A stretch of 52,659 nucleotides of DNA from assembly GCA_018396415.1 (NCBI GenBank), contig JAGTRE010000005.1:35388-88046 (forward strand), read 5' to 3'. Numbering within the stretch: position 1 is the stretch's first letter; the number at the start of each line of letters is the position of its first letter. Below the pieces are notes generated by a model. It made no database searches. It saw only the letters and a list, made by a program, of their open reading frames with translations, and had not been told where the DNA came from. The translations under genes and the position numbers were made by a program. Positions 24,555 to 33,268 of this stretch are shown in pieces. The DNA is from Candidatus Bathyarchaeota archaeon (GTDB lineage: Archaea > Thermoproteota > Bathyarchaeia > RBG-16-48-13 > JAGTRE01).

Positions 24555-25016
24555 TTAATGTCGCGAGGTTTTCCATATCTTTTCAAATTCTTGCTCGTAG
24601 ATTTTGGCAATGTCAGCGCTTTTGATGATTATTAGATTTTCGTTGTTGTATTCCTCTGACTCAATTGTCCAGTTGAACCCCGGCTGCTCTCAGCCTCTGA
24701 TACTCACTGTAGTGATCTGTCTCCTTTCCTTCAAATACAATGTTGACATCGACTCCCCTGTTATGCGCATTTATGAGAGCATCACCTATCGAATACAAGT
24801 CAAAATCATAAATGAGAATGTGAATGGAAACGTTTGCCCTGTTTATCCAATAAATGACCTGGTCTTTGCGGTGACCTTTGGGGGGAAAAGTAAACGCCGA
24901 GAATCTGGGCATTCTGTTCTTGTAGTTGGCTGATTCCTTGTTGTGAAATAATAATATCAAACCATTAAACCGATTAGGAATATGATAATTAAGGCTCCAA
25001 CGGATCTTTTATCCAT
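24555..25016 (-). pseudogene. Phospholipase-D-like nuclease pseudogene with N-terminal membrane anchor
   Basis: From ATG 25016 the sequence reads MDKRSVGALIIIFLIGLMV, a membrane anchor, then a stop. A second frame gives GISQLQEQNAQILGVYFS. After a shift at a run of six C residues (near 24886) a third frame gives KGHRKDQVIYWINRANVSIHI and continues to RAAGVQ. At about 24672 the frame jumps again into FNWTIESEEYNNENLI and ends EFEKIWKTSRH. This is the order of a secreted PLD-family nuclease, but the catalytic HKD block between GV and FNWT is deleted. Several independent lesions show that it is dead. Confidence 0.75.
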
Positions 25017-25236
25017 GTTTTCACCCTTTTCACGTTAGATCATGGAGATGTGCCTAAGTCTCTTAATACATTAAACCATTCAGGCATTTTTTAAAAGAAT
25101 GGTACCATAAAATTAGAAGCAAGAAAGGTGGAAGCTAGAATTCACTTCATCGCGGGATAGGGATGACGCACTGCTTAAGGAGGTAAAAGACTTTCTGATC
25201 ACTTTCTGAACTTAATTATACCTGTAATTCGCATTT

Positions 25237-25388
25237 ACTATGAACATTCTTCACGTCATGGAAACGCTTGATACAGGGAGATCAAAACTACGTTGATCTA
25301 CACGCAACTTATCCATTTTGAAAGCGATGAGTGTCATTCCGCGGTTGCAAAAATCATTGATGAAGCTAAAGCCCTAAAAGATCAGTAG
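25237..25388 (+). pseudogene. C-terminal relic of an archaeal tyrosine recombinase (integrase)
   Basis: TMNILHVMETL is followed, after a frameshift near 25270, by YREIKTTLIYTQLIHFESDE and then a helical tail to TAG. This is the end of the archaeal XerC/D-like integrase family, including the catalytic-Tyr context TLIYTQL. Upstream (25017-25236) I find only broken frames, so the catalytic Arg-His part is lost. It supports an integrative-element origin for this segment. Confidence 0.7.
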
Positions 25389-25410
25389 CTCAGGGAGTGA
25401 TCCAGCTACA

Positions 25411-26001
25411 TTACTTCAGTTTTTCGCCGCAATTGGGGCAGAATTTAGCTCCCGCCGATACTTCTTCTCCACATTTTGGGCACTTCGCAGTCTGGACTAT
25501 CTTCCAACCGCACTCTGGGCAGAACTTTGAGGTGGAGGGGACTTGCGCGTTGCATTTCGGACATATGATCATCGCAGTGGGTGCAACAGCCATCGCCGCT
25601 CCGCAGTTTGGGCAAAACTTGGAAGTTGACGGAACCTGCTGGTGGCACTTCGGGCAGATAACTAACGGTGCAGTTGGCACCTGCGGTGGTGCTCGCCTAT
25701 ATGCTTCTGGTGGGTGAGGAAGGCCCGTTTTAATCAGCGTACTCTTGAATTGTTGTGGATCCCAACCTCTTTTGGCAAAATTTCCCATGACTCGAAAAAC
25801 GTATAGTCGGGTTCTATCATCCGCTGGCCAGCCCACCTTGAGCAACTCGCCCCAAAACCACTCAAGATCGGCTGATGTATACCCCCTTTTCCTAAGCACT
25901 TTACCTAGTTCCTCCATCTCCATCCTTGTCGCTTCATCTATCACACCTTGTTCCACTAGCGCTTTACCTAGTTTCTCTGCCTCTTCGCCGTATTCAGGCA
26001 A
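25411..26001 (-). CDS. Multi-zinc-ribbon protein
   Basis: 196 residues. The N-terminal 110 residues are helical (EEAEKLGKALVEQGVIDEATR, then DLEWFWGELLKVGWPADDRTR) and resemble archaeal coil domains of unknown function. After a Pro-rich linker come three CPKCxxxVPSTSKFCPxCG-type double-CxxC zinc ribbons (about 115-196), the first two nearly duplicates. Start TTG 26001 behind GAGGAGGAG, with a TATA box at 26045-26056. Intact, so it may be a functional gene of the inserted segment. Function unknown. Confidence 0.8.
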   Translation of the reverse strand: MPEYGEEAEKLGKALVEQGVIDEATRMEMEELGKVLRKRGYTSADLEWFWGELLKVGWPADDRTRLYVFRVMGNFAKRGWDPQQFKSTLIKTGLPHPPEAYRRAPPQVPTAPLVICPKCHQQVPSTSKFCPNCGAAMAVAPTAMIICPKCNAQVPSTSKFCPECGWKIVQTAKCPKCGEEVSAGAKFCPNCGEKLK

Positions 26002-26044
26002 AACTGCTCCTCCTCATAGGGACACCTAAATTGTGTATTTTAAT

Positions 26045-26056
26045 TATTTATAAAAA
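26045..26056 (-). promoter_or_regulatory. TATA box of the multi-zinc-ribbon gene
   Basis: The minus strand reads TTTTTATAAATA about 45-55 bp before the TTG start, leaving a leader of about 20-25 nt with a strong GAGGAGGAG site. Confidence 0.55.
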
Positions 26057-26167
26057 CAAAACACTTTCGAAAGTTCGATTCGATCGAGTATGCAAGTTTA
26101 TTGGGATTTTTCCAAATGGCAGAGCATCCGATAAAGGAATAGCGATGATAATTGTGCTTAAATACCA

Positions 26168-26356
26168 ATGATATTTAACAAAGTTTCTAGTGAGGTGTTG
26201 GAGAGAATTTACAACGCTTTCTCTTTGATGCGAGCTGCACCCCCACCAGTTCAGCAACCTCCACAAACTTATTCACGTCCCATATGTGGAAACGTCCTTA
26301 GTTTCATAGAACACTATCAGAGATGGTATTGTTACAACAGCCAGAAGTACGTATGA
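26168..26356 (+). pseudogene. Truncated zinc-ribbon gene fragment
   Basis: A 62-residue frame. The second half, PPPVQQPPQTYSRPICGNVL followed by SFIEHYQRWYCYNSQKYV, matches the C-terminal Pro-rich linker plus zinc ribbon found on many archaeal membrane proteins. In those the pattern is CPxCGxxLxxIxxYxRWYCxxCxxYV. Here two of the four metal Cys are gone (the first Cys of RP-ICG and the Cys replaced by Ser in YNSQ). The body of the gene is missing and the first 25 residues are nondescript. I take it as a relic. Confidence 0.5.
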
Positions 26357-26500
26357 TCAGATGCTCGTTTAAGGCATCTCACGTTTGTCACGCCCGCTAA
26401 ATCGTTTAACCGTTCTGTGAATTCCTCGGGAATACGTCTGCACCTATGAAAATGTCATGCTATTTTGGAAACACAAATGATTGCGGTTCCCTAAATGTCC

Positions 26501-26686
26501 CTAGGGACCCATAAAACCGCATTTCGGGCATTTGTATGGACGCCCAAATTGGCGGCATTTCCAACACCGCCAGATTATAACTTCACCGCAGCCGGGGCAT
26601 GCAAATTTAACTGCACGCTCCCCTGTTATGATCATATGTCCACACCAGTTACAAGTTGGCATCTTAACTTCTTTTGTTTCGCTCAC
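26501..26686 (-). CDS. Small zinc-ribbon protein usually paired with aEF-1 beta
   Basis: 61 residues: CNWCGHMIITGERAVKFACPGCG, then WRCWKCRQFGRPYKCPKCGFMGP, four CxxC knuckles that form two zinc sites. In many archaea this gene sits directly upstream of ef1b and is assumed to act in translation. Here it still points toward ef1b but lies 2.3 kb away. Intergenic 26357-26500 downstream holds only a frame without a start codon. Confidence 0.88.
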   Translation of the reverse strand: MSETKEVKMPTCNWCGHMIITGERAVKFACPGCGEVIIWRCWKCRQFGRPYKCPKCGFMGP

Positions 26687-26765
26687 GTTGAATGGGCCTC
26701 CATGGGTGTGAGAAACGAATACTTATGGACTCCGATATATATGCCTTCTTAGCAACTACCGGTAT

Positions 26766-27740
26766 ATGGTGGCAGACTATATGCCAACGATATGCTCAGA
26801 TGTTTTCAGGCGGCTTGATGACTTGATTTCTATTGATGTTGGTAGCCGCGGCGTGGATAAGCTTTATGTAGCTGCAACTAAAGTGGAAGGCGGACTAACC
26901 TGCGTGAAGGCTGCGGAAACCCTTTGTACTTCAGTTCAGACAAAACGTCCGGTAATCTTAACCACGGGTTTCACTATTATTTCAGCTGGACGTGGAGAAA
27001 CAGATGGTCCGCCTGGTGCAGCTGTTTTAGCGGAACAACTTGAGAAATATGGAGTTAGGACAGTAGTCCTCACGGATAGGCATTTGGTTCCTTTAATTGG
27101 ATCTGTTTTTGAAGCCGTGGGATTGGCGAACGTGGACATTAAGGTTTTTCCACAAACTCGTGAAGATGCGAAGGTTGAGGCTGAAAACATTCTACGAATT
27201 ATTCGTCCTTCCATCCTCATCGCGATCGAACGCTGCGGATGGAATGCGTTGCATGTTTACCATAATATGTTGGGTGAAGATATTTCATCGGTTACCGCAC
27301 CTTTAGATATTCTATTCGAAATTGCATCCCAAGCTCGTATTGCAACTATTGGAATTGGCGATGGAGGGAATGAGATTGGTATGGGAAAAATCAGGTCGAC
27401 GGTACGACGATATGTCCGTTATGGTAAAGTTTGCAGATGTCCATGTCGAGGGGGAATCGCGAATATAACTAAGACAACTAATCTCATTGTGAGCGGCGTC
27501 TCAAACTGGGGGGCATACGCGTTGGCAGCAAGTTTTTCAATCTTATCTCGGCTTCCATATTTTCACGATGGCAAGAGGGAACTTGCCCTTCTAAAGGCAA
27601 CCGCGGATGCTGGTGCTGTCGACGGGAGGAGTGGCATTAATAGTTCCTCAGTTGATGGAGTTTCAATAGAGTATAATGCGAAGATCGCTCAAATAATCAA
27701 TTCCCTAGTAAAATCCATTGTGCCCTCTTCAATTACTTAG
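26766..27740 (+). CDS. DUF4392 (D-glutamate cyclase-like) protein
   Basis: 324 residues of the DUF4392 family, whose eukaryotic member converts D-glutamate to 5-oxo-D-proline. Seen are VILTTGFTIISAGRGETDGPPGAAVLAEQL, a central AIERCGWNA, IGIGDGGNEIGMGKI and SNWGAYALAA, with a final VDGRSGINSSSVDG. Start ATG 26766. The next gene, 71 bp downstream on the same strand, is a glutamate-semialdehyde-aminomutase-like enzyme, so the two may act together on an amino acid. The substrate in archaea is unproven. Confidence 0.85.
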   Translation: MVADYMPTICSDVFRRLDDLISIDVGSRGVDKLYVAATKVEGGLTCVKAAETLCTSVQTKRPVILTTGFTIISAGRGETDGPPGAAVLAEQLEKYGVRTVVLTDRHLVPLIGSVFEAVGLANVDIKVFPQTREDAKVEAENILRIIRPSILIAIERCGWNALHVYHNMLGEDISSVTAPLDILFEIASQARIATIGIGDGGNEIGMGKIRSTVRRYVRYGKVCRCPCRGGIANITKTTNLIVSGVSNWGAYALAASFSILSRLPYFHDGKRELALLKATADAGAVDGRSGINSSSVDGVSIEYNAKIAQIINSLVKSIVPSSIT

Positions 27741-27811
27741 TAAGAAGATATTATCTTCAAAATCACTAAAACATAATTTTCAAACTAGAATAAGATTGAG
27801 AGGTTATACGG

Positions 27812-29137
27812 ATGGTTTCAGAAACGGTCAAAAAATATCTCGTTCGAACCCCAAAATCGAAGACGCTTTTTACAAACGCGCTGAAATTAGCTCCGGGAGG
27901 AGTTCACCATAATATTAGGTACTACCCTCCCTATCCCATATTTGCTGAGAAAGCGAAGGGTAGTAAGATCTGGGATGTAGATGGAAATGAGTATATCGAC
28001 TTTTGGATGGGGCACGGCGCCCACATCCTGGGTCACGCTCCTAATAAAGTTGTGAAAGCGCTACGCCTGCAGGTTAGCAAGTCAACCCATTATGGGATTC
28101 CAAGTGAGATACAGTTGGAACTTGCGAAGCTTATATGTGAGATGGTTCCTGGTGCTGAGAAACTCCGCTTTTCTAATTCCGGTACTGAGGCAACCATGTA
28201 TGCCATACGCTTTGCTAGGGCTTTTACGAGAAGGAGCAAAGTTGTTAAATTTGAAGGGCATTGGCATGGGGGGCATGATATCTTAAATGTCGCTGTGAAG
28301 TGGCCTACAAATCAGCCATCAACTTCCGGTGTTCCCAACGAAACTGTCAAAAATACGATTGTATGCCCATTTAATGATATTGAGGTAACTTCGCGCACTC
28401 TTAAACGCAATGCACGCGATTTGGCGGCGGTTATAATTGAACCGGTTATGATGGCTGGAGGAGGGATACCTGCCGAGGCAGAATTTCTCAAGCTGTTAAA
28501 GGAAACCTGCGAGAACTTGGGTGCGGTGTTAATTTTTGACGAGGTAGTTACGGGCTTCCGATTGTGTAGCGGTGGCGCACAAGAATTCTACGGGGTTCAA
28601 TGCGATTTGGTAACCCTTGGAAAGATTATTGGGGGAGGATGCCCTGTTGGCGCTATAGCTGGTAAAGAAGAGATAATGGATGTGTGTAACCCAAGTAAGG
28701 GTTTTCCTCCGGATAAAGTGGCACAACATGGAGGTACATTCTGTGGGAATCCTCTTACAATGGTGGCCGGTTATACTACTTTAAAGATTCTTAAAGATAA
28801 CCCGGAAATCTATACGCATATTAATCGACTTGGGGAAAAAGCACGTGAGGAAATCGACAAAATCTTTGGAGATGCTGGAATTAATGTCAAATCTACTGGT
28901 GTCGGGTCAATATTTTTAACTCATTTTCTCAAGAAACCAGGAGTTACAATAAATGATATTAAGACCGTTTCGACGATGACCGATAAGACAAAACTTTTTG
29001 AGTATCATCTTGAATTGATGACTAATGGAGTCTTCTTCTTACCGGGTAATGTAGGTTTCTTTAGCTCAGCGCACACCGACGCGGATTTATATAAGTTAAT
29101 TGAGGCAACCGAATTGGCTGCTCGCCGTTTGAAGTAG
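27812..29137 (+). CDS. Class-III PLP aminotransferase, glutamate-1-semialdehyde aminomutase-like
   Basis: 441 residues. PGGVHHNIRYY and GSKIWDVDGNEYIDFWMGHG give the N-terminus; FSNSGTEATMYAIRFARAFT is the phosphate-binding loop; IIEPVMMAGG and IFDEVVTGFR hold the cofactor Asp; TLGKIIGGGCPVGAI holds the PLP Lys. The fold and motifs match HemL/GSA aminomutase, but archaeal relatives of this length include other amino-acid aminomutases and racemase-like enzymes. No other haem gene is nearby and the DUF4392 neighbour points to amino-acid metabolism. I therefore leave the substrate open. Confidence 0.85.
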   Translation: MVSETVKKYLVRTPKSKTLFTNALKLAPGGVHHNIRYYPPYPIFAEKAKGSKIWDVDGNEYIDFWMGHGAHILGHAPNKVVKALRLQVSKSTHYGIPSEIQLELAKLICEMVPGAEKLRFSNSGTEATMYAIRFARAFTRRSKVVKFEGHWHGGHDILNVAVKWPTNQPSTSGVPNETVKNTIVCPFNDIEVTSRTLKRNARDLAAVIIEPVMMAGGGIPAEAEFLKLLKETCENLGAVLIFDEVVTGFRLCSGGAQEFYGVQCDLVTLGKIIGGGCPVGAIAGKEEIMDVCNPSKGFPPDKVAQHGGTFCGNPLTMVAGYTTLKILKDNPEIYTHINRLGEKAREEIDKIFGDAGINVKSTGVGSIFLTHFLKKPGVTINDIKTVSTMTDKTKLFEYHLELMTNGVFFLPGNVGFFSSAHTDADLYKLIEATELAARRLK

Positions 29138-29161
29138 CACCTTTAGGTTGGTGGTTTTTAG

Positions 29162-30358
29162 TTAGCCAAATAAAAGATCGGTTGCCACGGAAGTTAGAGT
29201 CTTCAGCATTTTCGGGTGTCGAATTATAGCCTTTATTACAGCGCTTTGGAAATCCATATCTCCTTTTTGGGCTATGGTTTGATGTAATTCTTCTTTAATG
29301 ATAATTTGGAAGATTTTATCAATGGTCTTATCGGATAGGCGGTTCGCTAACTTGCGTACTAGGGACATTGCGGAAAATTCTTTACCTAGCAACTCTCGCC
29401 AACCCGTCTCATATTCTTTTAAAGTTTTTTCAGAGGTATCGTTTAGTTCAATTGCCTTGGCGGCGGTTTCTCCAGCGACCTTTGCACAAATAGCACTGGT
29501 TATGACTCCGCCGCCGGTTGTTGGTTTAACCTGCCCAGCTGCATCGCCGACTACTAAAAAACCATCTTTAAATGTTCGGGGTATCGGTCCACTAAGTACA
29601 ACCCATCCAGGGCGAATCTGATTCACCTCAACTTTCCCTAATGTTTTATCAACAAAATGTTTAAGCCGCTGATAGAGGTTTCTACCTCTACAAGCCAGGC
29701 CGACTCTCACAGAATCCGAGCTTGTGGGAACAATCCAAGCAAAAAATCCGGGTGCTATATCTCTTCCAAAAAAGAGTTCAACCATGGTTGAATCAACATT
29801 TAGGTTACTGATTTCAAACTGTAAGGCAGGGAGCATGCATTTTGGATTAGGAGGTTTTAAATTCACCTGTCTGAGTAGTCGGGCTGCATATCCCTCAGCA
29901 TCTATTATAACTTTTGCATGTACATTCTCTCCATTGGTCTCGGCGAAATATGTTTGTTCACGCCTACTGAGTTTCAGCTTTTTTACTTGTGTGTTAAGTT
30001 TTATTTCAACTCCGGCTTGAATAGCCCTCATACCCAGCATCTTATCAAAGGCGCTTCGATCAATGACATAGGCTTTGACATCTTGAGTCTCAATCGTAAA
30101 AGTTAGCTGTGTAGGCGAGTGGAAACGTGCCCCTCTAATCTCATTTTGGACGAAGTCCTTTTCAGGTGCTATTCCGATTCGCTTAAGTCCGCTGGCACTC
30201 AATAATCCTGTGCAATGATTTGGAACCCCTATTTCCTTATGTTCCTCGAATACCGCCACGGTTTTGCCAAGCTCCGCTAATCTAATAGCTGCAGTTAAGC
30301 CGGCAGGTCCAGCACCTATGACTACTACATCAAATTCCTCTGCCGTATTGTCCAGCAA
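29162..30358 (-). CDS. Geranylgeranyl reductase family flavoprotein
   Basis: 398 residues. The FAD-binding VVVIGAGPAGLTAAIRLAELG and EHKEIGVPNHCTGLLS (the Cys of this motif is family-typical) are followed by GFLVVGDAAGQVKPTTGGGVITS. It reduces the double bonds of archaeal lipid precursors, probably digeranylgeranylglycerophospholipid, at the membrane face. A helical C-terminus ends the protein. Start TTG 30358. Divergent from pth2 and convergent with the aminotransferase. Confidence 0.9.
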   Translation of the reverse strand: MLDNTAEEFDVVVIGAGPAGLTAAIRLAELGKTVAVFEEHKEIGVPNHCTGLLSASGLKRIGIAPEKDFVQNEIRGARFHSPTQLTFTIETQDVKAYVIDRSAFDKMLGMRAIQAGVEIKLNTQVKKLKLSRREQTYFAETNGENVHAKVIIDAEGYAARLLRQVNLKPPNPKCMLPALQFEISNLNVDSTMVELFFGRDIAPGFFAWIVPTSSDSVRVGLACRGRNLYQRLKHFVDKTLGKVEVNQIRPGWVVLSGPIPRTFKDGFLVVGDAAGQVKPTTGGGVITSAICAKVAGETAAKAIELNDTSEKTLKEYETGWRELLGKEFSAMSLVRKLANRLSDKTIDKIFQIIIKEELHQTIAQKGDMDFQSAVIKAIIRHPKMLKTLTSVATDLLFG

Positions 30359-30428
30359 CGTTTAACAACCCTCACTGATTTAGAGATGATGTTAATTAAC
30401 GATAATTCAATTACGGAGTTTAACTAAA

Positions 30429-30791
30429 TTGTCAGAGTTTCAATTTAAGCAGGTTATTGTTGTTCGCACGGACTTAAAAATGAGCAGGGGAAAGGTTGCA
30501 GTTCAGGTAGCTCATGCAGCGGTTTCAGCAGCCGAGGAAGCCAGAAAGCAATACCACAGCTGGTGGGAAGGCTGGCTGGGTGAAGGTCAATGTAAGATTG
30601 CGGTAAAAGTCAATTCGGAACATATGCTATTTGAGTTAAAGCAGAAAGCTTCAGAACTGGGTTTGCCGACGGCGTTAATTCAGGATAGTGGTTTAACCGA
30701 AATCCCGCCAGGAACGGTAACCTGCTTAGGCATTGGGCCAGGTCCATTTTCTTTAGTTGACAAAGTAACTGGTAATCTCCCTCTTCTATGA
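30429..30791 (+). CDS. pth: Peptidyl-tRNA hydrolase Pth2
   Basis: Recycles stalled peptidyl-tRNA. 120 residues of the archaeal/eukaryotic Pth2 type: [28 protein letters not shown], then [36 protein letters not shown]. Complete. Start TTG 30429. The stop overlaps the ATG of truD by four bases (ATGA), so the two tRNA-related genes are translationally coupled. Confidence 0.96.
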   Translation: MSEFQFKQVIVVRTDLKMSRGKVAVQVAHAAVSAAEEARKQYHSWWEGWLGEGQCKIAVKVNSEHMLFELKQKASELGLPTALIQDSGLTEIPPGTVTCLGIGPGPFSLVDKVTGNLPLL

Positions 30792-32164
30792 GGAGCTTAG
30801 GATTAATGCAAGTTCCAGAACTGGAAGCCAAACTCGGCATAGAAGTTTACGCTACAAAAACGGAAGGAATCGGGGGCTGCCTTCGCCAACTTCCCGAAGA
30901 TTTTATAGTTGAAGAGATTTTAATTGATGGTTCCTTTGCAGGGGTTCAAAACGTCCCTGAACCAGTATTTGCAGAAAAGGGGCGTTTTCTCATCTGCCTT
31001 CTTGTGAAGAAAAATTGGGATACATTCTTAGCTGTACGCTGGCTTGCTAGGCATTTAAAAATCAGCGAAAAACAGGTGAGCTATGCCGGGATAAAGGATG
31101 CACGCGCGTTAACAGCGCAGCATATAAGCATTCGCAACCCAGGACTGTTAAGCTTGGAAGGTGTATTTGGAAGCGATTTAAAAGTCTATCCGCTTAGGTT
31201 TACCAATCGCCCCATAACGGCAAGGGCTTTGCTTAGGAATAGATTTCGAATAATTGTAAGGAACGTTGATTCCACATTTGAACAGATTAAACATATTGTG
31301 GATACGGTGGTAAGGGAACTTAGCCTGCTCGGAGGTATCCCAAATTTCTATGGGTATCAACGATTTGGTACGATTCGTCCGGTATCTCATGTTATTGGAA
31401 GGTATTTATTAAAAGGTGATTTTGAAAAGGCGGTCCTAACATTTCTTACAGAACCCAGTCCGTATGAGCCTCCAGAAACCTTTATCGCTCGAAAAAATCT
31501 TTTGGAAACCGGTGACTTTAAGGTGGCTAAAACCACCTTTCCCAAGTATTTAGTATATGAACGGTTGATGCTTAGTAAATTAAGCGATGAGCCTAGGAAT
31601 TTTATAGATGCATTTCGCTGTCTACCAATAAGGTTGCAAAAACTGCTCGTTCAGGCATATCAGGGATATCTTTTTAATCGCATCTTAAGTCGCCGAATAA
31701 AGCTGGGGTTAGCTCTTAACCGCGTAGAAATAGGAGACTTTGTCCTGCGGCTTGATGCTCAGGGACTTCCCTCCTATTCTGTAAAGGTTACTGGTCAAAA
31801 TCAGGAGGAAATAAACAAGCAAATCGCTTTGGGGAAAATGCGTTTAGGTATCCCCATCATAGGTTATAATAATGTTCTTTCAGACGGAATCCAAGGGGAA
31901 ATTGAACGGAAAATCTTGGCTGAAGAGCAGATTAGTCCTGAGGATTTCTATAATAGATCTGTGCCTGAAATAAGTGTGCCATCTGAGCTGAGGATGGCAT
32001 TGGTTCCTATTGAAGGTTTTATGCCTATAGCAGTTTCCGACGATGAATTGAATGCTGGTAGATACAAAGTTGGTTTTGGCTTTGAATTATTAAGAGGTGC
32101 TTATGCCACTGTTGTTATGCGCGAATTCATGAAGTGTAAGGATCCAGTTAAGGCAGGTTATTAA
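30788..32164 (+). CDS. truD: tRNA pseudouridine synthase D
   Basis: Makes pseudouridine at tRNA position 13. 458 residues: [11 protein letters not shown] at the N-terminus, then [15 protein letters not shown] with the catalytic Asp, [21 protein letters not shown] and an inserted TruD domain (about 200-400). The ending [18 protein letters not shown] is typical. Coupled to pth. An ATG at 30806 with GAGG upstream is an alternative start. Confidence 0.95.
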   Translation: MRSLGLMQVPELEAKLGIEVYATKTEGIGGCLRQLPEDFIVEEILIDGSFAGVQNVPEPVFAEKGRFLICLLVKKNWDTFLAVRWLARHLKISEKQVSYAGIKDARALTAQHISIRNPGLLSLEGVFGSDLKVYPLRFTNRPITARALLRNRFRIIVRNVDSTFEQIKHIVDTVVRELSLLGGIPNFYGYQRFGTIRPVSHVIGRYLLKGDFEKAVLTFLTEPSPYEPPETFIARKNLLETGDFKVAKTTFPKYLVYERLMLSKLSDEPRNFIDAFRCLPIRLQKLLVQAYQGYLFNRILSRRIKLGLALNRVEIGDFVLRLDAQGLPSYSVKVTGQNQEEINKQIALGKMRLGIPIIGYNNVLSDGIQGEIERKILAEEQISPEDFYNRSVPEISVPSELRMALVPIEGFMPIAVSDDELNAGRYKVGFGFELLRGAYATVVMREFMKCKDPVKAGY

Positions 32165-32234
32165 ATCGATTCTAATAGGGGGAATGTGTTCAAAAGGACG
32201 AGGGGCGAGTTTACAATTTTAACAATTTGTTCTA

Positions 32235-33218
32235 TTAGATTGATTCTAATTCCGCTTTTATCATACGTGTGGCGAGTCTGACGGATTCCTTGCTGTTATG
32301 TCTTGGTTTCCATCCTAATGATTTAATTTTGTCAATTGCGAGAAACGAATGTTTAACATCACCTTTCCAGCCTCGTCCGCCATTTACTCCTCCAGTAAAT
32401 TTGAGTTTAACATTCTTCAAGCCAAGTTCGTCTATTACGATCTTCGCCACCTCTCTGACGCTAATTCTATCCTCGGAACCTATATTAAATAACTCAAATC
32501 GGTTATGTAAATGCTCTAAGCCGAAAAGTAAACCTTCAACACAATCATCGACTAGTAAAAATGACTTCGTTTGCGTTCCATCTCCCAGAACTTCTAACTC
32601 TCGTGGGTTAGCTCTCAATTTTTGAATAAAGTCATAAATTACGCCGTGCTTGCTTCTTGATCCTACAATATTCGCAAATCGATAGACCACTGCTTGCATG
32701 TCAAAGGTGTGACAGTAAGAGTATATGAGGCTCTCGCCTGCTAGTTTAGATGCGCCGTACAGGGAAATTGGCATCAGTGGGCCGTAATTCTCAGTGGTCG
32801 GTAATGATGTTGCGTCGCCGTAAACAGCAGAACTGGAGGTGAATACAATTGTTTTTGCCTCCTTGCTTTTTCTCATCGCTTCCAACAAGTTATATGTAGC
32901 CACGATGTTTTGCTCAAAGTGTATGCGTGGGTCTTCGATGCCTAGCCTAACCTCTGGGTTTGCAGCCAAGTGAAAAACAAGCTCACAGGGATTTACGGCT
33001 TTTTCTATCTCCTTCGCCTTTAAAAGATCTCCCACGATTAGGGTGAAGTTTGGATTATGAAGCCATTTTTTTATGTTTTTTCGTTCACCAACACTTAAGT
33101 TATCAAAAACAACAACGCTTGCACCAGATGCCATCAAAAAATCGACTATATAGCTCCCTATGAAACCGGCGCCACCTGTAACTAAAATTTTTTTGCCTTT
33201 GTATTTCATTTCTCTCAC
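32235..33218 (-). CDS. NAD-dependent sugar-nucleotide epimerase (UDP-glucose 4-epimerase-like)
   Basis: 327 residues of the extended short-chain dehydrogenase family. KILVTGGAGFIGSYIVDFL binds NAD; VFHLAANPEVRLG, FTSSSAVYGD (catalytic Ser) and YGASKLAGE (Tyr-x3-Lys) complete the active site; YRFANIVGSRSKHGVI is substrate-side. It most resembles GalE-type UDP-hexose epimerases and would feed cell-surface glycan synthesis. The exact sugar is not determined by these motifs. Start GTG 33218 or ATG 33209. Confidence 0.9.
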   Translation of the reverse strand: MREMKYKGKKILVTGGAGFIGSYIVDFLMASGASVVVFDNLSVGERKNIKKWLHNPNFTLIVGDLLKAKEIEKAVNPCELVFHLAANPEVRLGIEDPRIHFEQNIVATYNLLEAMRKSKEAKTIVFTSSSAVYGDATSLPTTENYGPLMPISLYGASKLAGESLIYSYCHTFDMQAVVYRFANIVGSRSKHGVIYDFIQKLRANPRELEVLGDGTQTKSFLLVDDCVEGLLFGLEHLHNRFELFNIGSEDRISVREVAKIVIDELGLKNVKLKFTGGVNGGRGWKGDVKHSFLAIDKIKSLGWKPRHNSKESVRLATRMIKAELESI

Positions 33219-33268
33219 ATGTGTTAAATTGTATGTGCGGCTGAGTTTTCTGTGTTTAGGATAAAGCT

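Noticed and set aside
24661-24960. A 99-residue frame taken at face value as an intact small PLD-like gene
   Set aside because: It is the middle piece of a longer gene. Matching anchor and C-terminal pieces lie in other frames on either side, and the catalytic HKD is missing.
25397-25717. Plus-strand 106-residue frame opposite the multi-zinc-ribbon gene
   Set aside because: It is the mirror frame of repeated Cys/Gly codons in the real minus-strand gene (HFGQ and FGQN repeats are typical of such shadows).
26332-26454. Minus-strand open frame reading IPEEFTERLNDLAGVTNVRC
   Set aside because: It looks protein-like but has no start codon, begins right after a stop, and runs antisense across the zinc-ribbon relic. 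At most it is another decayed fragment.
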